Notes: a model not told the origin generated them from the sequence alone. Numbered from the stretch's first letter, positions 45,280 through 56,947 are shown. The stretch: 64,000 nucleotides of DNA from Akanthomyces muscarius (GCF_028009165.1 NC_079245.1:2294001-2358000); one strand, 5' to 3'. A program made the numbers and translations.

Positions 45280-47661
45280 GACGCGTTGTCGAGGATTTGC
45301 TTGCTGGCGAGCGTGTCCGGTAATGCGAGAAGGCGAGTTCGGCAAGAGGGGGGGAGGAAGACGTGAGGTGGTGCGGCCGCGGGACGTGGTGTTGGCTGGG
45401 GTGGAAGATCGGGGAGGGAAAAAAGGCGTCGTTTTAGCAGCCTTACGTTATATATCCACGGTAGCAACGAGAGGAACCCGGCTCAGGGACCACCTACTGT
45501 TAGTACCAGTAGGCTGCTGGGGACGACTAGGCTAGGGTGAGCTAGGCTTCGTGGCAGGAAATGGCAGCCAGTCGTATGCTGTAATAAGTTCGTCGCGGTA
45601 ACGATGCTGGAGTCGAAAGTTAACCCAGAGAGATAAAATAAGAGACAGAGGTTTCGGCACGCAAGAATCGAGTCGGTAGGAAAGAGAACAAGAGGCCCAG
45701 CAAAAAACAATTGAAAGAGGTCGGATGTGCCGTGCTGGACCAATCAATCTAGTACATCTCAGATTAAAAGCGGGACGGATGGGGGACTGCCTGCCCCTGA
45801 CTCCCTGAGTGAGAACGGCTTGTCAGACGCCGCAGCGGGCTTTTTGGGCGGGGTTTATCATTAAATGTTTTACCGGCCCAAGAAGAATTCAGCGTGATTA
45901 AGGAGAAAAAGACCAGGATGCGGCTTTGGACTGATCTATTGCTTTAGCCGCACCGGCGTCTCAATGGCTGCCGTCTGCTCTTTTCATTAGTGTCGTGTAA
46001 GGCGCAAACAAGGCCTCCCCCGGTGATGTGACGCTGTGCTACAGGGGAGCTCAGGGTGTTCAGCGCGGCACAGCAGGGCGTCTTTCGGGGCAAACAGCGC
46101 ACCGCAGCCCGCTGTTGCACTGTGCCTGGGCGACTGGGGCTGAGGGAGACGGGCCTCGTCAGCTGGCTACCAGTAAATCAACCCTAAAAATCCTCAAAGA
46201 CGGCTAGGCCACGACGATGGGCTATCTTGCAACCAGCAACTCTACTACTGATTGGCTTGGTCGGGGGGGCCTCCAGCAGTGCTCGTCACAGGCATTTTTA
46301 GCGGTCTTTTGGCGGCTGAGCACGCTTTCAAGTGTGCCGATACCCGTCAGCGGCGCTCTTGGCAGGCTCATCTCCACGTGACGCCTACGTACGCATTTGG
46401 TCTTGTCTCGCTACCCTGCAAACGAAATGAGTATTCGCAAACAGCGGCCATCGGTGCTGACAATGGTTGCCGTACACATATTTTGCGAAATGGAAGTCGG
46501 GGAAAAAATTGACTTCCAAAGTCCTTGCTTTATTTAATCTTCATCTCTAGTCAACACTCGCTCGCCCTACCCGACCCCCAACAGCGGCATGTCAACGATT
46601 CGTTTTCTCCACCCTCTGCTTCGGGGTCCAAGAGCTACTTACTCAAGAACTACGAAGTGCTATTGGAAGCACATTTGCTGCAGTTAACGAGTGTTTTCGC
46701 AGGCTTGAACAGGTCCCAACACAAAAAGCTTCTTTCATCGACTCGTCATCCGCCGCAGGCTCACAAACTGACAACATCTGCAAGCATTGTTGGCGAGTGA
46801 CGTTGACATCGCCCCATGTACCACTATTTATTTCACCAGCGGCACATTGGCGACTCCAAGGTTTCGCCACAGCCTCGCCACAGCCTCTGTAACATTCTGC
46901 AGTATCCTGTCAGATCCAATTGTCAACAGCGAGGCATTCTTAGAAGCAGACAAACCGCAACCATCCCCATTTTCCATGTCACTAGTCTACTCCAGCCTTG
47001 ACGTTCAACGACAGACCGCAACTCATGCCAAGACGGCACCCGGCTAGCTTGCATCTGCCAATCAGCGCCTCGACTTGGCAACCACACTAATAAGAAGCCT
47101 ACCCATGCAGCGACCAACTTCAAACTACCCTCTTGGCTCTCGACGTGGCAGCACTCATATAAAAGAAGAACTTGACACTTTGAACTTGACTGCAAATAAC
47201 CACCTCTACTCGCGGAACTTATTCCACCGCTGGGCTGACACCGTCGGAATTGACAAACTGGAAAAAGTCCCGCTGCCAGAATCTCGCGACGACGCCCAAT
47301 CCAGCTGGGCCTCGCGGGTCGGGCAAATCGCCCACGCCACTCGTCTGTCCTCAAAGGTCCTACTCCTACGGCTGAGACCCTGCCATAGACCCCTTCAATC
47401 AAACCAGGCTCACTGGCGCTGTATTTCACTGAATCGCCAAACCAAAACGGGGTTCCGACTTTGCGTTCAAGTGGCGCTGCTCAACGCTCAATGTCCTAAC
47501 AAGGCACCTTGCAACGGAACCGGCTCGCACGGCAGCTTCTTCTCGGGGCTGCATTGATGAACAAGGCTATTATAAATTCGTAGATGCTACTGTTTCTACC
47601 TCGTAGCTTAATTGTATCCGTGCTCCTCCAACCACCAGCCTGGTCGAAGCCATTGCCCGCC
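45280..47661. promoter_or_regulatory. Divergent intergenic region, 2.4 kb
   Basis: Upstream region shared by the MIPC synthase (minus) and the GPI-type protein (plus). No gene is supported, although open frames of 160-168 codons overlap in antisense at 46923-47557. At 46036-46130 there is a GC-rich cluster of CAGCG/CGCTGT words, including AGCCCGCTGT (46106-46115) and GTTGCACTG (46114-46122), both also present upstream of the Tos4-like gene. A TATA-like TTATAAATT lies at about 47570-47578, some 90 bp upstream of the GPI protein ATG. Confidence 0.4.
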
Positions 47662-48786
47662 ATGCGCGCCTCCATCTACACCGCCCTCGCCGTTGGCGCC
47701 GTCTTCGTCGCCGCAACCGTGACCCTCACCAAGGACGGCTGCGTCGACGCCTCGGGCTTTGAGACGTGCCAGAACGCCGCCACCAAGAAGACAAGCGTCT
47801 GCGTTGGCCAGGCGAAGAGGGACGGGAGCGGGACGGAGCTGCTCGCCTGCGGGTGCCAGGACGCCGTCGACAACTTCAACTGCTACGCCGCCCACTGCTG
47901 GAACCAGGTCTGGGGCTGCCAGTACCAGGAGTACATGGTCCAGTACTTTCGCTCCTGTGCCGTCGCCAAGCAGCCCGTGCCGTACTTCCCCGCGCCCAAC
48001 AATGCTCCGGCGGCCTGCTCGTGCAACCTGGGCAAGGTCTACTCTGCGTTCGTCGGCGCCACACAGCAGGGGGCACAGTGCGCAACCAAGCAGACCTCGG
48101 GCGACGCCAACGCCAACGTGCAGGCCATCCAGGGCTGCAATTGCTGCCTAGTCAGCGGGGCCTATTCCAGGTGCGTTCTTGTCAAAGCTGCTTTCTGGAG
48201 CAGGTGAAGGAATGAACAAGCAAACAAAGAGATTACTAACGTCTTGGACGCCGGAAGCTTCTTCGACATATGCCCGAATACAGACCCCAAGCTTCTCGGC
48301 CTGAGCAACATCGGCACGCTGGAGTCCGCCGCCGACACTCAGTTCTCCGACTGCGGCAAGTACCTCGATACGTACGACTGCGCCAAGGATCTCGGCTTCA
48401 ACCTCGACGGCGTCAGCACGTACCTCAAGCCCGCGGACAAGCTCACCACAGGCACGGCCACCCTCAGCAACGTCGCGGGGACCGTCGCCGCACCGGCCTC
48501 GGGCAGTGTCTTTTCTTACACCAATGGCGTCGACGGGAAGGTGTACACGATTACCGCGGCGGGCAAGTTTAGTGACTCGGGAAGCGGATCGGGCTCCGGC
48601 TCCAGCTCAGACGCGGGCTCCGGTTCGGGATCAGGCTCGACATCTGGCTCCAGCAGCGGCTCAGGCGACAAGAGCAGCGCTAGCCCGAGCCAGACGAGCA
48701 AGCCTAAGAATGCGGCTGCTGCCTCATCCGCGAGCAGCAGCCTCGTCATTCTCGTGGTTGCCATGTGCGCCGGTGCTCTGCTGTAA
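47662..48786 (+). CDS. Cysteine-rich GPI-type cell-surface protein
   Basis: Exons are 47662-48170 and 48258-48786 (87-nt intron, GTGCGT donor, TTACTAAC branch, GGAAG acceptor, phase 2), giving 345 aa. A signal peptide lies at about residues 1-20 (YTALAVGAVFVAATV). The mature N-terminal 190 residues carry roughly 18 cysteines, many paired (CGC, CSC, CNCC), so the ectodomain should be disulphide-rich. The C-terminal third is a Ser/Gly repeat stalk (GSGSGSGSSSDAGSGSG). A terminal hydrophobic run (SLVILVVAMCAGALL) after a small-residue site fits GPI attachment. The role is unknown; adhesion or wall structure is possible. The join gives AYS-SFFDICPN in frame, so the intron is well supported. Confidence 0.85.
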
Positions 48787-48924
48787 ACGAATCGTGGTGT
48801 GATGAGAAAAAGTTGGACATTTCCAGACGACGATAACGTCCTAGTAGAAGGCATAGTGGTTCTTGAACCAAGAAAAGAAAACCAGAGTAGAGTTGTATTG
48901 ACGATTTACGCACCGCTACCCGAT
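48787..48924. other. Short convergent gap
   Basis: This 138-bp gap lies between two convergent stop codons; the 3' untranslated regions probably overlap. Confidence 0.3.
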
Positions 48925-49743
48925 TCACTTGCGCGTAACAGCTCCCAGGCCCTTGATCACCAGCCACCCCGCCAGCAAGCTATGAAACCACTTCCCGAGA
49001 CCACTCTCGAGCAGCGTCGGCTTCTCGTCCCTCTTCCGCCACAGCCACGTCTCATTCACGAACCGCACCACCGCTCCGTGCTGCTCCTCCTCCAGCGCCG
49101 ACAGGATCAGCCCCCGCACCGGCGGCCCCTTGTACGAGCGCGGCATGTCGATGCTCAGCTCAACCACCTCTGCGCTCCTGCCCCTGCCCTGCTCGTAGCT
49201 CGTGACCTTGTACACGCCATCCACCACGTCGCCGTCGGCAAAGCTCAGGGTGTCCATGTGCGCGCCGCCAAAGGTCGCCTTGCGCTCGGGCTCGGCGAGC
49301 ATGCCCCGGATTAGAAACGCCTGCGGGGTCCAGCTAAAGGCCCGAAACGTGGCGCGCAGATAGGTTGTGAATAGCGGCGACGGCGAGGAGGCTTCGCTGC
49401 CGCGGACCAGCTTGTGCACGAGGGTGGCGGCGGGGATGGGCCGCGAGACTACGCGCTCGTAGCAGACGACCCAGTCCTCGGGGCGCGCGAGGACGTCCTT
49501 GGGAATGCTCTTGGGCGTGCTGGGCGGCGCGCGAGATGAGGAGGAAGAGGCGGAGGTGGTGGTGATGGTGGTGGTGGGCTGGGACAGCTGCCCGGAGGAA
49601 CATGTCGTGGTGCGCTGGACGGCCCAGTTCAAGTATACGACGTAGACGCTGGGTAGAATGACGGGCAGAAGCGCGACGGCGGCGATAGTGGCGGTACGGT
49701 GCCGCCCGAGGTCGGGCACGGAAAAGCTGAATAATTGCGACAT
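48925..49743 (-). CDS. Uncharacterised membrane-anchored fungal protein, 272 aa
   Basis: A single exon starting at the ATG at 49743. The N-terminus is a probable membrane anchor (ATIAAVALLPVILPSVYVVYL, about residues 18-38), followed by a Thr/Ser-rich linker. The body (about 85-250) has PEDWVVCYERVVSRPIP, LFTTYLRATFRAFSWTPQAF, GVYKVTSYE and a C-terminal WFHSLLAGWLVIKGL that may dip into the membrane. I recognise the family only as a conserved ascomycete protein of unknown function. The fold of the body could be a lipid-binding START-like barrel, but that is speculation. Strong third-position GC supports a real gene. Confidence 0.75.
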   Translation of the reverse strand: MSQLFSFSVPDLGRHRTATIAAVALLPVILPSVYVVYLNWAVQRTTTCSSGQLSQPTTTITTTSASSSSSRAPPSTPKSIPKDVLARPEDWVVCYERVVSRPIPAATLVHKLVRGSEASSPSPLFTTYLRATFRAFSWTPQAFLIRGMLAEPERKATFGGAHMDTLSFADGDVVDGVYKVTSYEQGRGRSAEVVELSIDMPRSYKGPPVRGLILSALEEEQHGAVVRFVNETWLWRKRDEKPTLLESGLGKWFHSLLAGWLVIKGLGAVTRK

Positions 49744-50725
49744 TTTTCCGCGTCTGTCTGTGTGTGTGTTTTGGCGAACGTTTGCAGGTGTAGAGTTTGA
49801 AGTTTCGTCAAACGCGAGCGATACGAGCGAGGCAAGTGCTCAGCTGAAACTCTGTGTGTGCCTGGTAAACCAGGGCCGCATTGGCAGCCTTCACAGTGTA
49901 ATGTTTACACTGTAGAAACTACATTGTCTGGTGCCATTGACGACGTGAATTGAGCGACTCGTTTGCATTTTTGACAATGTTCGCACGCTCGCCCAATGGA
50001 GCTCCAGATGAAGAAGTCATCGAAGACGGGGTGTAAAGTAACTCTGGCCAGCCTTCCGGCCCCAGCCCTGCGCAAAGTGTCGAAGCATTCGGCGCGCCAC
50101 CGTTGCACAACGGGCCATGGGAGGTTACCAAGTTTCGCCAGAAACGGCAGTTGTACCTTTGAAACCACTCAAAAAAAGCACCATACGTAATATGAGACGA
50201 CTTTTCCAGGACAGCATAAGCAAAGCTCATTTCCTGTTTCGGAAGACGTGCTAGGAATTTTGCGTGTACACGTACGTACGTGTGTCGCAGCCCTACGAGC
50301 GGCGGCTCAGGTACCCGCAACGGAACTTGCTCTCTTTGATAGTGTCAGATCCTCTCCAACCGTATGATTTCAAGCAGCTGGGGGAAGCAAGAAAATGGGG
50401 AAATGACCGAAGCAGTAATAAGCTAAACGAACCTTGCCCGCCCTGCGGCCCTTCTCCAGCCCTGCCCAAACCATGTTTGCCGACGACGGTGGGCCTGGGG
50501 CATTACGCAGCCCTGTGGACTTAGACGCGAGGCTCTCTGACGCGTCTCTTGAAATCCTAGGGCCGTTGCAAGGGCAATAATCAGAAACATACGTAGAAAA
50601 CATGCCTGTCAAACTGAATAATGTGTATATCAAAGGAACCATGATTTAATACCAGGGGGGTATCCCCCATTGTCGTGCCAGATCTTTGAGGACCTATCCC
50701 AAGCCAGCTGCACAACTCACACAGA
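49744..50725. promoter_or_regulatory. Divergent promoter region
   Basis: This 982-bp stretch lies between the uncharacterised protein (minus) and the MFS transporter (plus). A (GT)n run (TGTGTGTGTGTT) at about 49758-49771 and a (CGTA)n-like ACGTACGTACGT at about 50270-50281 are seen. No gene is supported. Confidence 0.35.
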
Positions 50726-52527
50726 ATGGAGATGGAAGAGACAACACCGCTGCTGCTCGGCGACGAGGCCCAGCGCCACCAGCGCGCACCCATTTCCGGC
50801 TCCTTTCTGCAGGCCCGGAGCGTGCGCTCCATCTGCTTCGTCATTGCCCTCTTTTCGTTTCTCCTCTCCGTCTCGGGCGCCGTCAGCGACGTGCCGACGA
50901 CGCGGCTCATCGAGGACCACATCTGCCGGAGCTACTACGACGAGCAGAGCAGCCCGCCGGCGGACATTGACGAGGCCATGTGCAAGGTGGACGAGGTGCA
51001 GTCGCGGATGGTCTTTCTGAATGGCTGGATCTCCATGATCCAAGGGACGCTGGGTACGAATCCTGTCTGGACTGATTGGTGAATTTTGTGCGGACCAACT
51101 AATACGAGATGTGCAGAGCTGCTTGTCGCTTTCCCGTATGGTATATACGCAGACCGGTATGGCTTTCTCGAATCCAGAACACACGAAATAAAGAATAATA
51201 AGGGAACTAACGGAGATGTAGCAATGGCCGCAAGACTGTCCTGCGACTATCTCTTCTCGGCGTCATTCTCCAGTCCGTCTATGGCTGGGGTGTCCTCGCC
51301 ATGGGCCAAGCCGTCTCCATCAACCTGCTCCTCGCCTCGCCGCTGCTTGTCCTCGCAGGCGGCGGAGGCACGGTGCTCGTGTCGACCATGTACTCCATCA
51401 TCTCCGACGTGGCCGACGAAGCCAGCCGGTAAGCCCCCCCGACAAGCTACCCTCCACCACGACATGCAACTGAACCAAGCACCTTTTGCAGAGTCAATGC
51501 CTTCTTGTCCCTGCTGGTAGGCGGCACCATGGGCGACTTGGTGGGCCTGCTGCTCGCGTCCCGCCTCATGCTATCGTCGCCCTGGCTCCCCATCGGCCTG
51601 AGCCTCGTCGTCATTGCGCTCGCCGCGGGCACCATGGTCTTCATCCCCGAGACGCTGCCGCCGCGGAAGCGCAGCCCCGACTCGGACATGTACGACGACG
51701 GCTCGCCCCTCGCCGCCGTCGGGTCCCACGCGCGCGAGCTCCGGGACCAGCTGGCCACGGCGGCGCGGATGCTGCGGCAGCCGTCGCTGTGCCTGGTGCT
51801 CTTTGCCTTTCTGTGCCCGGTGCCCGTCGGCATGGCCACGTCGACGCTGTTTGTGCAGTATGTCAGCAAGCGCTTCGGGTGGTCCATGGCGTCGGTCGGC
51901 TACCTGCTGTCCGTCAAGACGGTCGTCAACATCCTCGTCATCGCCGTCGCCATCCCCGGCCTGTCGCGGCTGCTCACGTCGGGCGCGCTCGTCCGGTCGC
52001 TGTCCGTCCGCGACAAGGACAAGATCCTGGCGCAGGCGTCGGCCTTTGCGCTGGTGATTGGCTTCGCGCTGCTGGCGGCCGGGTCGAGCATCGGCGTCGT
52101 CGTCGCGGGGCTCATCGTCAAGACGCTCGGCGGCGGCCTCTCGTCGCTGTGCCGGTCGCTGGCCACGGCGCACACGACGCCCGACAACACGGCCAAGCTG
52201 CAGACCGTCATTGGCATCATCACCACCGTCGGCATGCTCGTCGCGGCGCCGACGCTGGCATTCCTGTTCTCGCTGGGCATGCGGCTGGGCGGCGTCATGA
52301 TTGGGCTGCCGTACGCGGCCATGACGTTCTACCTGGCCGTGACGGCGTTTGCGCTGTGCTTTGTGCGGACCGCCGCGCCAGAGGACGCGGACGCTCTGCC
52401 GGAGGCGTACAGCCTGCAAGAGGTGGTGATGTGCGACAGCGCGTCGATTCGCAGCTTCCAGTCGCACAACAGCATGTCGTCGGGCATACTGCTGCGACGC
52501 TCACGGGCAAGCAGCCATTCGGCTTAG
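50726..52527 (+). CDS. MFS transporter
   Basis: Exons are 50726-51053, 51117-51156, 51222-51428 and 51492-52527. All introns are short (63-65 nt) with GTACGA, GTATGG and GTAAGC donors, giving 536 aa. Twelve helices are expected. The tiny 40-nt exon 2 encodes VAFPYGIYADR, the loop 2-3 signature, continued by NGRKTVL across the next junction. Exon 3 carries GGGGTVLVSTMYSIISDVADE, and exon 4 begins RVNAFLSLLVGGTMGD. The luminal loop after helix 1 is Cys-containing (ICRSYY ... MCKVDEVQ). This type is common in filamentous ascomycetes, and the substrate is unknown. The protein starts with an acidic cytosolic tail (MEMEETTPLLLG) with a dileucine-like sequence that could sort it to the vacuole. Confidence 0.88.
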
Positions 52528-54279
52528 GAGGGGGGAGTGTAAACCAGAAAGACACGAACGTAGACTCATCAGATACCCAAATAGACTACGCTTACAAATT
52601 ACTGCAACTGAATTTTCTGGAGCTGAATTTTACACGCTGCCGAAAGTGCATGTGGCTTTGTGATGACCGCAAGTTGTGGTCATCGTCGTGTTGCTGGGCA
52701 TGCAAGTAGCCTACTTACCCTATCGCTTGTGCTTGAGCATTGTTCATCACAAATGGCACAATTGCCAAACACATTTCTGAAGAGATGGCTCAATTCAGCT
52801 GCAGGTTTGCGTTGGTTGGCGGCCTCACTCTTGGCCGTCTTGGCATGGATAAAGTTGGCTTCATGTCGCGTGCGTGCGGCGGAGTCGTACGGCCGCCCTC
52901 TACGCTACCCTTGACAGTCAACGAAGCTGCAAGCTCATGGCACCAAGCCATCAACACGCCCAGGCTGTCACCGTGACGGCCGATTTGTTCTCCATGATTC
53001 TCCTGATTAAGCCGTTTCGGAATTAAAGGTCCATAATGGACCGATCCAATTATTCATCGCCATGATGGATCAGCGGCCGCGTCACCTCCCAAGGAGCCAG
53101 CGGCGCATCGCAATGTCTAAGTTTGCAATAGGCAAAAGCCACCAAGCTTGGCAGGTGTTTGGGAGGCGTGTGAAGACGGACCGACAGCAAGCTTATTTTG
53201 ACTGCCACACTGCCAAACTGCGAAAGCGGCGCGCATACCAAGCCCCTAGCGCATCGGCTTTTGCAGCGGCTGGGAGCATTGGTGGGCGCCATTTCTAAAC
53301 ATTGCGGAAACCTGCTGCCAAGGATCTACTGGCAACTGCCAGTTAGCTTGTTGACGTGCTGCAGCAAGGGTGATAACTAAGTAATAGATGCCGTCATGCG
53401 CCGTTAGCGGAAGGTGCGTGCCTTGTTCCATTTGGCAGCGATCGTCTCGGGGATAAGAGCGAGGACCGCAAGTTTTGTTCCGCTGCTGCGGCGGCGCGGG
53501 TGGAGGAGATGGAAAGAGAGCAACAGCCCACCCGTCTGTCGCTCGTCGAATCCAGCAATGGGTAGCGTGAGCGAAAAAGATTGCCCGACCCCGAGGTTGC
53601 TTGGTGCGTGTGCTGACGGAGCTGCAGGATTGGACAGGTGAGAGAATTTATCTGGGCGGTGATGAGCTGCAGTCGATAGCGTTACGCCAGGGTCTTTCAA
53701 TTAAATAAATAGGTAGGTAGGTAGGCAATAATGCTTCCTTTCTTGCCAGGCAAGGTACGGATAAATAGGCTTAGCGGCAATAAGCCCTGTAAATTGTAAT
53801 CGAGGCCCTGTGGGCGCTTCCAAACACGTTCAAAACAGGCTGCCTCCGAGCCAGGTAGGCCTGTAGCAGGCACAGGGCCACATCCTACAGGGCCAGAGCG
53901 GGGAAGCGAGACAAAATGGACCGTCCCAGACTGATGCACGTGGGGCCGCTCCAACATCTCGACTCGCCGCGACCCTTGCTTGCATGCAGCAGCCCAGCAG
54001 CCCAGCGGCCCCCAAGCTCAGCCCAGCTGTTTGCGACGCTTGACTTACTCTCGCCGCCAGCACAAAGTCGGAGCTGCAGCCGCACCCAAAATATTGTCAA
54101 CTAGTTATATCTTTGCTCCGCAACCCATGCCACACGCATTTCATCCTTTCTTTTCATCCCCTCCTCCTTCCTGTCGTTGCGTCGTGCTGCTCCTCTTCTC
54201 CCACGACCGGACCTAACCAGCTGTTGCCCACCTAGCTACAGCAAAACACCACACCACACCACACCACACACACACCAAG
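52528..54279 (+). promoter_or_regulatory. Intergenic region and thioesterase promoter
   Basis: No gene is supported. A short (AGGT)n microsatellite lies at 53711-53725. Two CACAGGG/TACAGGG words occur at 53865-53885. The last 35 bp before the ATG consist of (ACACC)n/(CA)n repeats at 54247-54276, forming an unstructured leader. Confidence 0.4.
54247..54276. repeat. ACACC/CA microsatellite in thioesterase leader
   Basis: Four ACACC-type units followed by ACACACAC, ending four bases before the ATG of the palmitoyl-protein thioesterase gene. Length variation here would alter only the leader. Confidence 0.8.
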
Positions 54280-55296
54280 ATGGCGCTCGCCGCTACCGCC
54301 CTGCTGCGCGCCCTCGCCATCACAGCCGGCCTCGCTGCCGCAGCCTCCAGCAGCAGCAGCAGCAGCTCCTCTTCCGACGACACACCCCTCCCCGTCGTCA
54401 TCTGGCACGGCCTCGGCGACAGCTTCTCCGGCGAGGGCATCCAGGCCGTCGCCGCCCTCGCCGACGCCGTCCACCCGGGCACCTTTGTGCACAGCATCTC
54501 CGTCGCCGGCGACGACGCCAGCGCCGACCGCTCCGCCACCTTTTTCGGCAACGTCTCGGCCCAGGTCGACGCCGTCTGCGCGCAGCTCGCCGCCCACCCG
54601 ATCCTCTCCACCGCGCCCGCCGTCGACGCCCTCGGCTTCTCCCAGGGCGGCCAGTTCCTGCGCGCCTACGTCCAGCGCTGCAACCGGCCCCAGGTCCGCA
54701 GCCTCGTCACCTTTGGCAGCCAGCACAACGGCATCGCCGAGTTTCGCGAGTGCGGCGCCTCGGACTTTCTCTGCCGCGGCGCCATGGCCCTGCTGCGCTT
54801 CAACACCTGGAGCAGCTTCGTGCAGAGCCGCCTGGTCCCCGCCCAGTACTTTCGCGACCCGGCCGACCTGCCGGCCTACCTCGAGGGCTCGCAGTTCCTC
54901 GCCGACATCAACAACGAGCGCCCGGCCAGGAATCACGACTACAAGAAGAACCTGGCCAGCCTGAAAAAGTTTGTCATGTTCCTCTTCGAGGACGACACCA
55001 TGGTCCACCCCCGCGAGTCGTCGTGGTTCGGCGAGGTCAGCGCCGAGACGCAGGAGAGCGTGCCGCTGCGCAAGCGCCAGATCTACAAGGAGGACTGGCT
55101 GGGACTCCGCGAGCTCGACGACAAGGGCGCGCTGGTCTTTCGCTCCATCACCGCGGACCACATGCAGATTCCGGAAAAGGTCCTCAACGAGACCATGCGA
55201 GACTTCTTCGGGTCCTGGAAGCGCAAGTTTCCGTCGCATCGAAACGAGCAGCCCAAGGTCTACGGCCAGAAGAACTACGCCAACCTGGAGCTGTAA
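54280..55296 (+). CDS. ppt1: Palmitoyl-protein thioesterase 1
   Basis: A single exon of 338 aa, near the usual 300. It removes S-linked palmitate from proteins in the lysosome/vacuole or secretory pathway. The signal peptide (about residues 1-22) is followed by a run of ten serines encoded partly by an AGC repeat. The alpha/beta-hydrolase core starts at PVVIWHGLGD. The catalytic triad can be read: Ser121 in GFSQGG, Asp239 in FEDDTMVHP and His294 in ADHMQIP. Further hallmarks are VTFGSQHNGI and a late RQIYKEDWLGLREL segment. The start ATG directly follows the CA-rich leader. The lack of introns and the extreme GC at third positions are normal for this region. Confidence 0.95.
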   Translation: MALAATALLRALAITAGLAAAASSSSSSSSSSDDTPLPVVIWHGLGDSFSGEGIQAVAALADAVHPGTFVHSISVAGDDASADRSATFFGNVSAQVDAVCAQLAAHPILSTAPAVDALGFSQGGQFLRAYVQRCNRPQVRSLVTFGSQHNGIAEFRECGASDFLCRGAMALLRFNTWSSFVQSRLVPAQYFRDPADLPAYLEGSQFLADINNERPARNHDYKKNLASLKKFVMFLFEDDTMVHPRESSWFGEVSAETQESVPLRKRQIYKEDWLGLRELDDKGALVFRSITADHMQIPEKVLNETMRDFFGSWKRKFPSHRNEQPKVYGQKNYANLEL

Positions 55297-55727
55297 AACC
55301 AAACCAATTCACCCTACCTCTTTCTGTTTATTAGCAGCATCGCGTTGTATCATGTGGCGGATTGATAAGATCCAGACACCAGAGCTAGGATCGCACAATG
55401 ACTGTATCAACATCATTGATTTCATGGGAATTAGCGTATAGGCGTTAGGAGTTAGACACTTTTATTCACACTTTTTTTCCCTTTCGACAGCATGACCAAA
55501 ACGACTCGCTAATGATCATGTGCTTTTGTATTTTCCTGCAGATACCATCTAATGCAAAAACGCCCCCAAACGCCGGATGCCACAGAATTCAACGACAAGA
55601 CAGATCAAATAAACGTCGTGACATGTACACATGACCCCTGCTGCTTCCCTCATCTTGCCTCCTTTTATATTCATGCAGATTATCAAGTCTTTCGAAATAA
55701 TATTCGCTCACACATGTGCACCGCACT
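55297..55727. other. Convergent 3' region
   Basis: This 431-bp stretch holds the 3' ends of the thioesterase (+) and the L1-domain protein (-). T-rich tract at about 55470-55480. No gene is seen. Confidence 0.3.
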
Positions 55728-56947
55728 TCAATCCATCGCCTTGCTGGCCTTGGCCTTGGCGCTACGCAGCTTCGACTTGCGCTCCGCAATCTGATTGTCG
55801 AGCTTGACATCGTCGCTCGTCGGCTTGTGCTTGCCAGCGTCCGCCTTCTTGGTCTTCTTGGCCGCGGGGGACGCCGCCTGGGCCGCGGGCTCCTCGCCGG
55901 CCAGCGCCTTGCGCTTCTTGCTCGTGTTGGCCTTGGTCTCCTCGGTGTCGGCGACGACGTCCTGGTCGTCGATCCACAGCTCGTCCGTCAGCCAGATGGG
56001 AAGGGCGGCCGTCTCGGGGCCCTTGATGTAGAGGCTCTTGACGTTGCGCCACTTTTGCGGCACCCACTTCTCGACGAGCGCGGCGGCCGCGGCGTCGACG
56101 TTGTCGGCAATCTGGTCCGCGGTCCAGCTGGCGTAGCCGATGCGCACCGCCGTGTTGGTCGTCGGGCCCAGGCTGACGAGCGCGGCGCCGACGGCCTTTT
56201 CAACCTCCTTGGCAATCTGCGCGGGGGTGCCGGCGTTGACCTCCTTGTCGCTGCCGCTCTTCCTGGTCCGCTTGGCGCGCTTGCCGTCGACCTTGGGCAC
56301 CTTGGCCTGCAGGTCCACCGGGACGGGCCGCTTGGTGGTGGTCTTGTAAAAGGTCTTGCCGAGGATCTTGGGCAGACGGTTGATGATGCGGTCGTCACCC
56401 AGGAACACGTCGTGCTCCGAGAAGAGCTTGCGCTGAGCCTCGTACTGCGAGTACTTGGCCTTGAGCTTGGTCACGTCAATGACGCGGCCGATGCGCTTGC
56501 GCAGGTCCGCGGGGAAGTCATCGCTCGCAACAATGTTCTTGTAAGCGCGCTGAGGGTCGGCAGTGATGAGGCACACCGACAGGCTCTTGTCGTCGGCGTT
56601 GAGGCGGTGCGGGAGCACAATCTTGCCCGGGTGCAGCTTGGACTTGTCGGCAATGTGTCGCTTGGTCGTCAGAGTCAGCCAGACGGGCGTATCGGCCGTG
56701 TCATCTCCATCGTCGTTGGCAAGCAGGTTCTTCTTGGCCGAGGGGTCCTCAGCGGACTCCTTGGCAGCCTTTTTGATGTGCGCAAGAAGAGCCTTGGAAG
56801 CCTTGAGACTCTGCATCGCATTGTTAGCATTGCTGTCTGCCAGAGATTTTCCGTAATGAAATTAGGATTGTGGCTAATTACCTGCTCGTGACTGATAGTG
56901 ACAATGTCTTTGGAGCCGGCAGCGGCTACTTCTTTTGAGGGAGCCAT
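55728..56947 (-). CDS. Ribosomal L1 domain ribosome-biogenesis protein (Utp30/Cic1 type)
   Basis: Exons are 56947-56882 and 56810-55728 (71-nt intron, GTAATT donor, GCTAAC branch, GATGCAG acceptor, phase 0), giving 382 aa. The L1-like domain spans about residues 25-290. It has PVWLTLTTKRHIADK and KIVLPHRLN, then DDRIINRLPKILGKTFYKT in the middle, and IGYASWTADQIADNV in the second half of the split fold. The C-terminal 90 residues are Lys/Ala-rich with nuclear-localisation-like clusters (SKKRKAL, AAKKTKK). Yeast relatives Utp30 and Cic1/Nsa3 work in the nucleolus on pre-rRNA; which one this is cannot be decided here. The first exon supplies the start (MAPSKEVAAAG). Confidence 0.88.

Noticed and set aside
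46923..47557. Overlapping 160- and 168-codon open frames on opposite strands
   Set aside because: Neither shows a domain, signal peptide, codon bias or intron signals.
51571..52467. 298-codon antisense frame over the MFS transporter
   Set aside because: It is rich in Arg/Gln/His only because it mirrors GC3-biased transmembrane codons on the sense strand.
54177..55334. 385-codon frame overlapping palmitoyl-protein thioesterase in another frame
   Set aside because: It is an Arg/Pro-rich shadow of the true frame; the latter has the full catalytic triad.
55716..56891. 391-codon plus-strand frame antisense to the L1-domain gene
   Set aside because: Leu/Gly/Val-rich mirror of the coding strand with no domain; the minus frame has the L1 fold and a supported intron.
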